DNA of 64,000 nt, taken from Streptomyces sp. Ag109_O5-10. GTDB lineage: Bacteria; Actinomycetota; Actinomycetes; Streptomycetales; Streptomycetaceae. Below, one piece after another: positions 59,585 through 64,000 of this stretch. A model generated the notes under the pieces. It was not told the DNA's origin. It did no database searches and saw nothing but the letters and a program-made list of their open reading frames with translations. Numbering within the stretch: the stretch's first letter is position 1; each line of letters opens with the position of its first letter. The stretch covers positions 5,952,001 to 6,016,000 of the forward strand of contig NZ_FNTQ01000001.1 in the NCBI RefSeq assembly GCF_900105755.1. Reading direction: 5' to 3'. A program made the translations under genes and the position numbers.

Positions 59585-60430
59585 TCAGGAGGCCGCGAGG
59601 TCCTTGTGGACGACCTTCGCGACCGCCTGGATGGTGTTGATGCCGTAGCTCATGGTGCTGTTGTCCTGGGTCAGGACGGTCATCTGGTAGTCGTGGCCGC
59701 CACCGGTGAACGTGCCGAGGCTGTGCACCCGCCAGCCGCGCGTGGCGCGCTGCAGCCAGCCGTTCTTGACGTGCACGGCGACACCGGACGGGGCCCCGTA
59801 CGGGGTGCCCCACCGCTGGGACGAGACGACCTGTCCCATCAGCTTCAGGATGTAGGCCCGCGAATTGTCGCTGAGCACGGTGTTCTTGGCGGTGACGAGC
59901 GCGAGCAGCCGCTGCTCGTCGTGCACGTCGATCTGGGTCAGGCCCCAGTAGCCGTTGGCGCCCGGGGTGGTCTGCGTCATCCCGGCGGCGCTCAGGAAGC
60001 CCTTGATCTTCGTCAGGCCGAGCTGCTTCCACAGCTTGGTGGTGGCGTCGTTGTCCGACTTGGTGATCATGGCCTTGGTGAGCGTCTGCTCGGTGGTGGT
60101 CAGATACCGGTTGTGCTTCTTCGCGTCCCACAGCAGCGTGGCGAGGACGGTCACCTTGACCGTGCTGGCCGAGTCGTAGTGCGTGGTGGAGCGCAGGGTG
60201 CAGGTCGTCTTCGTCGAACGGTCGTACAGGCCGACGGCGATCGTCCCCCTGCGGTTGGCGATGGCCGTGCTGATGTCCTTCTTCAGCTTCGTGGCGAGAG
60301 CCGCCTTGGCGGACGTACAGCTGACGGCGGGCGTGGCGGCCGAGGCGGGCGCGGCGGCGGTCACGCCGGCTATGAGAAACCCGGTGCCGAGCGCGGTGGC
60401 GACCAGCCCTCTCCTTCGTCTGTGAGTCAT
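59585..60430 (-). CDS. Secreted class A beta-lactamase-fold serine hydrolase
   Basis: A 281-residue exported protein with signal peptide (RRRRGLVATALGTGFLIAGVTAAAPASA). The active-site motif is Ser89-Thr-Val-Lys92 (YDSASTVKV), SDN lies at 125-127, and the third motif reads VKNG where KTG/KSG is usual. No clear Glu166 loop (ExxLN) is seen, so true beta-lactam hydrolysis is unlikely. It may be a D,D-peptidase-like or penicillin-interactive hydrolase. Start ATG 60430. Confidence 0.85.
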   Translation of the reverse strand: MTHRRRRGLVATALGTGFLIAGVTAAAPASAATPAVSCTSAKAALATKLKKDISTAIANRRGTIAVGLYDRSTKTTCTLRSTTHYDSASTVKVTVLATLLWDAKKHNRYLTTTEQTLTKAMITKSDNDATTKLWKQLGLTKIKGFLSAAGMTQTTPGANGYWGLTQIDVHDEQRLLALVTAKNTVLSDNSRAYILKLMGQVVSSQRWGTPYGAPSGVAVHVKNGWLQRATRGWRVHSLGTFTGGGHDYQMTVLTQDNSTMSYGINTIQAVAKVVHKDLAAS

Positions 60431-60532
60431 ACCCCCGTTGACACACGGATTCGCGCGAATGGTTGTACGAACGGCAGGGGCTTTAAGGAACCGTCACCTG
60501 GACCGGCCCGCTGCCGGGTGATGATGACACCC

Positions 60533-61045
60533 ATGGGAAAGCAGAGAGCGCTGACAGCGGCGGTGTCCGCGGGCACGGCTGTGCTGCTCGCCGCCGGGTG
60601 CAGCAGCGGCGGCGGCAGTGGCTCCGACCGCACCGCACCCGCCCACGCGGCCTCGTCGCCCGCTCCGGCGACGAGGGCGACGGCCTCGGCCGCCACGGTG
60701 TCGGACTCCGTCACCAAGGCGCCGCCGTTCCCCGGCGGAAAGGTCGTCGCCCGGGCGGCGGACGTCACCGGGAACCGGGAGTTGGACATCAAGGGGGGTG
60801 TCGGGAGCGGCATCCTCTCCGTTCAGGTGCACTGTGAGGGCAAGGGCAGGCTGACCGTCGCCGTCGAACCGCTGGGCGTGGGCTTCCCGTTCGCCTGCGA
60901 GGCCGGCCGGGTCAGCGCCATCGGCAACGAGTTCGACCTGAAGCGCCCCCACACGCCGGGCACGGTGCGGGTGACGGCGTCGGCGGGTGTGCGGTGGGCG
61001 ATCACGGTCGGCCGCCGGGACGGGGCCGGCCGGTCGGCTTCCTAG
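60533..61045 (+). CDS. Small lipoprotein
   Basis: A 170-residue lipoprotein. The N-terminus KQRALTAAVSAGTAVLLAAGC ends in the lipobox LAAGC with Cys near residue 23. A Ser/Ala/Thr-rich linker (about 24-60) and a compact beta-rich domain follow (LDIKGGVGSGILSVQVHCEGKGRLTVAV, then PFACEAG with a second Cys). ATG 60533 is taken; ATGs at 60521 and 60524 are possible. It is divergent from the serine hydrolase, with 102 bases between. No named family is recognised. Confidence 0.8.
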   Translation: MGKQRALTAAVSAGTAVLLAAGCSSGGGSGSDRTAPAHAASSPAPATRATASAATVSDSVTKAPPFPGGKVVARAADVTGNRELDIKGGVGSGILSVQVHCEGKGRLTVAVEPLGVGFPFACEAGRVSAIGNEFDLKRPHTPGTVRVTASAGVRWAITVGRRDGAGRSAS

Positions 61046-61228
61046 CGGCTCCGGCGCGGCGAGAAACACCCTGGACCGGGTTGCAGCGCGCACCGGGACA
61101 GTCCGGCCGCGGCGTTGTCGGGGTCGGCTCCGGGCTCTCGAACTGCCGGTCACGCACGCCACTCTGACACACACGTACCTCCCGGCCGCAGGTGACGGCT
61201 GTCCGCGGTCCGGGGCTGCGAGCACCCG

Positions 61229-62482
61229 CTAGAGATCGAGGACGACCTCCGTCGCCGGTGTGCCGCAGCAGATCAGGACCGTGCCGGGCTCGGGGAGGCC
61301 GAGGGGCGGGGTCGTGTAGCTGGTGTCGCCCGTCAGGACGGGGGTGACGCAGGTGTGGCAGACGCCGGTGCGGCAGGACCAGCGGGTGGGGACGGAGCAG
61401 GCCTCGGCGAGTTCGAGGAGCGAGGCGTGGGCGGGTGACCACGGCGTCGTGATGCCGCTGCGGGTGAAGGTGACGAGCGGGCCGGGGCCCGGTGGCCCGG
61501 GTGGCTGGTGCGGGCGTACCGGGGCGGTGGGGGTGACGCCCGGGTTGACGGCGCCGAGCGCGCCGAACCGCTCCGTGCGGATCCGCTCGGGGCGCAGGCC
61601 GAGCTCGCGCAGATGGCCGGAGAGGTCGTCCATGAAGGCGGTCGGTCCGCAGAGGTAGGCGTCCGCGTCGACGGCGAGACGCAGGGAGAGGTACTGGCCG
61701 GGGCGGGCCGCGGGCGGCGGGGTGCCGTCGGTGGTGGCGAGGTGCACGGAGGAGACGTCGGGGGTCTCGGGGGCGGTGCGGGCCACGCGCATGGGCCTGA
61801 ATCCCGGCGGCCCCGGCTCGGGAGCGGCGGGCGGCCCGGACTGCCCGGCGGCGAGCTCACGGAAGGACTGCTGCCATCCGGGGCTGAGGGCGGGGATGCG
61901 CAGGGCGGCGCGCAGCTTCGCGGGGTCGCGGCCGGGCAGGTAGAGCAGCGCGTCGGTGTCGGCGACGCTGAGCTCCTCCGGGCCCCGGCGGGTGCGGGTG
62001 GTCTCGTCACCGGCCCGGACCCGGCCCTCGGTGATCACTCGCAGGTAGAAGCCCGGACGGTGGTGGGCGACCAGCAGCGAGGCCATGGCGGGTTCGCCCA
62101 GGCGCATGCCGACGCGGTAGCAGGTGACGCGGGGCTGGGTCACCTCGAACTCGGCCTCGCCGACGCGGTACCGGTCGCCGATGCACACCTCCTCGTCGGG
62201 CAGGCCGTCGACGGTGAAGTTCTCCCCGAACATCCCGAAGGCGAGGTCGTCGCGGCCGAGCTGCTTCCGCCAGTACCGGTAGGACTCCAGTTGGTAGACG
62301 AGGACGGCCCGGATCTCGCCGCCGTGCCCGGCCAGGTCGCCCTGGCCGTCCCCCTCGACGTTCAGCCGCCGCACCATGCGGCTGCCGTCCACGGGGGACT
62401 TCCACGCCCCGGTGCGCACGGTCCTGCCCTGCCAGGGGACGTCCTTGGGCATCCCCACGTTGACGGACAGCAACCTCGCCAT
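61229..62482 (-). CDS. MOSC-domain protein fused to a truncated reductase and 2Fe-2S ferredoxin
   Basis: A 417-residue protein. Residues 1-165 are a YiiM-type MOSC domain (VGMPKDVPWQGRTVRTGAWKSP, GMFGENFTVDGL, then VTQPRVTCYRVGMRLGEP with the sulfur-carrying Cys). The C-terminal 100 residues are a plant-type [2Fe-2S] ferredoxin (CSVPTRWSCRTGVCHTC, then a final Cys in LICC). Between them an FNR-like module should lie, but PGQYLSLRLAVDADAYLCGPTAFMDDL joins its first barrel strand straight to the end of the NAD domain. The RxYS flavin motif and the GxGxxP NAD motif are absent. This looks like an in-frame deletion of about 130-150 residues. ATG 62482 follows AGGAGG. Confidence 0.85.
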   Translation of the reverse strand: MARLLSVNVGMPKDVPWQGRTVRTGAWKSPVDGSRMVRRLNVEGDGQGDLAGHGGEIRAVLVYQLESYRYWRKQLGRDDLAFGMFGENFTVDGLPDEEVCIGDRYRVGEAEFEVTQPRVTCYRVGMRLGEPAMASLLVAHHRPGFYLRVITEGRVRAGDETTRTRRGPEELSVADTDALLYLPGRDPAKLRAALRIPALSPGWQQSFRELAAGQSGPPAAPEPGPPGFRPMRVARTAPETPDVSSVHLATTDGTPPPAARPGQYLSLRLAVDADAYLCGPTAFMDDLSGHLRELGLRPERIRTERFGALGAVNPGVTPTAPVRPHQPPGPPGPGPLVTFTRSGITTPWSPAHASLLELAEACSVPTRWSCRTGVCHTCVTPVLTGDTSYTTPPLGLPEPGTVLICCGTPATEVVLDL

Positions 62483-62920
62483 GCGGACCTCCTGCGGGGC
62501 CGGCACCGCCACGCTCCCTTGAGCACGCATCCTGGTGCCTCCGCCGGGAATCCGCGACCGCGGACGGTTGCCTCTCCGCGCACCGGGACGGCCGTTCCGC
62601 CGTCACCGAACCCGGACGGAACCCGATGACGACCACGCGCCGTGCCCGCCGTACCGCCGTTCCGCCGCCCACCGGCCCCGGCACCTTCAAGCCGGCGGGC
62701 GGCTGGACGGCCGAGGTCACGAAGACGGGCGAGCTCCGGTACCGCGCGCACAGCGTGTACGTCGGTCGTCCTCAACGCGGGCGGTGTGATCAGCGCCCAC
62801 GCGTAGGCGTCCGCGGCGAGCCCTCCGCCGCCCCGCCCCCGTTTTGTTGCGGAGGGATGAAATCCGCTTCGTTCCGTGTTGTGACCTTGCGGAAGAACAG
62901 GGCGAACGGAGGGCACCCGC
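62483..62920. other. Intergenic region with a possible degenerate small gene
   Basis: This 438-base gap lies between the divergent MOSC and ABC genes. A reading frame from ATG 62626 begins MTTTRRARRTAVPPPTGPG and contains WTAEVTKTGELRYRAHSVYVG, which looks protein-like, but it continues into the ABC gene in a different frame without a family match. It may be a decayed small gene or nothing. The lower-GC stretch 62835-62890 probably holds the ABC gene's promoter. Confidence 0.3.
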
Positions 62921-64000
62921 GTGGCAGCGCAACAGGGGGAGCGGCAGGGCGGCTGGGCGCGCAGGCTCGCGGGGTATGCCTGGCGGCATCCCCGGGACGT
63001 CGTGCTCGCCCTCGGGTCCTCGCTGGCCGGTATGGCGGTGCTCGCCGTCGTACCCCTGATCACCAAGGTGATCATCGACGACGTGATCGGTGATCACAGC
63101 CGGTCGATGGGGCCCTGGGCCGGTGCCCTGGTCGGTGCCGCCGTCCTCGTCTACGCGGCCACCTTCGTGCGCCGCTACTACGGCGGCCGGCTCGCCCTCG
63201 ACGTCCAGCACGACCTGCGCACCGAGATGTACGGCACGCTCACCCGGCTCGACGGACGGCGGCAGGACGAGCTGTCCACGGGCCAGGTGGTGGGGCGCGC
63301 CACCAGCGATCTCCAGCTCATCCAGGGGCTCCTGTTCATGTTGCCGATGACGATCGGCAACGTGCTCCTCTTCCTGATCTCCCTCGGGATCATGGCCTGG
63401 CTGTCGCCGCCGCTCACCCTGGTCGCCCTGGCCGTCGCCCCGGCCCTGTACTGGATAGCCAAGCGCAGCCGCAGCAAGCTGCACCCCGCCACCTGGTACG
63501 CCCAGGCCCAGGCCGCCGCCGTGGCCGGGGTGGTCGACGGCGCGGTCAGCGGCGTGCGCGTGGTGAAGGGGTTCGGGCAGGAGGAGCAGGAGACCGGGAA
63601 GCTGAGGGAGGTCGGGCGCAGGCTCTTCGCCGGGCGGCTGCGGACGATTCGGCTGAACAGCAGGTTCACCCCGGCCCTCCAGGCCGTCCCGGCCCTCGGC
63701 CAGGTCGCCATGCTCGCGCTCGGCGGCTGGCTCGCCGTCCGCGGTCACATCACCCTCGGCACCTTCGTCGCCTTCTCCTCCTACCTCGCCCAGCTGGTCG
63801 GCCCGGTCCGGATGCTCGCCGTGGTCCTCACCGTCGGCCAGCAGGCACGCGCCGGCACCGAGCGGGTGCTCGAACTGATCGACACCGAGCCCACCATGAA
63901 GGAGGGCACCAGGACCCTCCCCGCCGACGCGCCCGCGACCGTCGAGTTCGACGACGTGTCGTTCGGGTACGACCACGAGCGGCCGGTCCTGAAGGGGCTC
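62921..64000 (+). CDS. ABC exporter (TMD plus start of NBD), cut by window edge
   Basis: The visible 360 residues show a type IV ABC exporter half. About six helices (VVLALGSSLAGMAVLAVVPLITKVIIDDVIGD, then TIGNVLLFLISLGIMAWLSPPLTLVALAVAPALYW) form the transmembrane domain, with the conserved loop VVKGFGQEEQE. The nucleotide-binding domain has just begun (VEFDDVSFGYDHERPVLKGL) at the edge. The start is GTG 62921 with CGGAGGG 7 bases upstream. Many such genes occur in pairs making heterodimers, which cannot be checked here. Confidence 0.93.
   Translation, partial: MAAQQGERQGGWARRLAGYAWRHPRDVVLALGSSLAGMAVLAVVPLITKVIIDDVIGDHSRSMGPWAGALVGAAVLVYAATFVRRYYGGRLALDVQHDLRTEMYGTLTRLDGRRQDELSTGQVVGRATSDLQLIQGLLFMLPMTIGNVLLFLISLGIMAWLSPPLTLVALAVAPALYWIAKRSRSKLHPATWYAQAQAAAVAGVVDGAVSGVRVVKGFGQEEQETGKLREVGRRLFAGRLRTIRLNSRFTPALQAVPALGQVAMLALGGWLAVRGHITLGTFVAFSSYLAQLVGPVRMLAVVLTVGQQARAGTERVLELIDTEPTMKEGTRTLPADAPATVEFDDVSFGYDHERPVLKGL

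Noticed and set aside
61120..61165. tRNA-like T-arm (TCGAACTGCC) in the gap after the lipoprotein gene
   Set aside because: No matching T-stem, anticodon arm or acceptor stem could be drawn on either strand.

Overview
The window is high-GC actinobacterial DNA and almost certainly comes from a Streptomyces chromosome. The codon use is extremely GC-rich and many starts are GTG. It carries adpA with an in-frame TTA (bldA-type) codon next to orn and tRNA-His, a desferrioxamine cluster desABCD/desEF with two iron boxes, and a DasR-like dre site in front of a GH20 hexosaminidase. From memory, the gene order orn-adpA-glmS-hexA-desDCBA-desF-desE-acdH-hmgL-accC-accD-tetR-acdH-tesB-CDF-speB runs parallel to the S. 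coelicolor core region around SCO2793-SCO2770. That comparison was not computed.

Layout. 1-286: the start of a tetR gene running off the left edge, with a palindrome over its promoter. 405-5988: two tandem LAL (large ATP-binding LuxR) regulators. 5993-9471: a four-gene operon on the minus strand (alpha/beta hydrolase, SDR, haloperoxidase-type hydrolase, Asp-nucleophile hydrolase). 10003-13017: a secreted sedolisin (S53) with three C-terminal LDTR repeats. 13211-14000: tRNA-His and orn. 14375-15547: adpA. 15925-17911: a repeat-rich small membrane protein, a universal stress protein and a YaaH/SatP-like membrane protein. 18124-20229: glmS and a small gene. 20380-24585: a Tat-exported metallophosphoesterase, a DUF4429/SHOCT protein and hexA. 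24645-31818: desferrioxamine synthesis (desA-D), siderophore reductase (desF) and siderophore-binding lipoprotein (desE).

31946-37934 is a more variable stretch: a 2H phosphoesterase, an RlmA-type rRNA methyltransferase, an OGG-fold-like protein of atypical composition, a DUF4262 protein, a hotdog thioesterase, and a divergent HxlR regulator/MFS exporter pair with a doubled operator. 37989-44335 is an apparent leucine/isovalerate degradation operon (acyl-CoA dehydrogenase, HMG-CoA lyase, biotin carboxylase, carboxyltransferase) with a divergent TetR repressor and two matching palindromes between them. 44336-45018 is a duplicated, repeat-rich intergenic region. 45019-48085 holds acyl-CoA dehydrogenase, TesB and a CDF transporter.

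49519-55351 looks like a guanidino-compound utilisation locus: PucR regulator, sodium:solute symporter, ureohydrolase and ThDP enzyme. A dispersed intergenic repeat sits in frame inside the PucR coding sequence. 55476-61045 contains mostly exported proteins (I36-type inhibitor, GT39 membrane glycosyltransferase with a Gly-rich insert, phytase-like esterase, beta-lactamase-fold hydrolase, lipoprotein). 61229-62482 is a MOSC-ferredoxin protein that appears to have lost the centre of its reductase module. 62921-64000 is the start of an ABC exporter cut by the window edge.

I found no CRISPR array, phage, transposase or obvious new multi-gene defence system. The best candidates for undescribed biology are the LAL-plus-hydrolase locus, the PucR/symporter/ureohydrolase/ThDP locus, the OGG-fold-like accessory gene, and several clear but unassigned operators. 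All functions are read from sequence motifs and recalled families. No database search was run.
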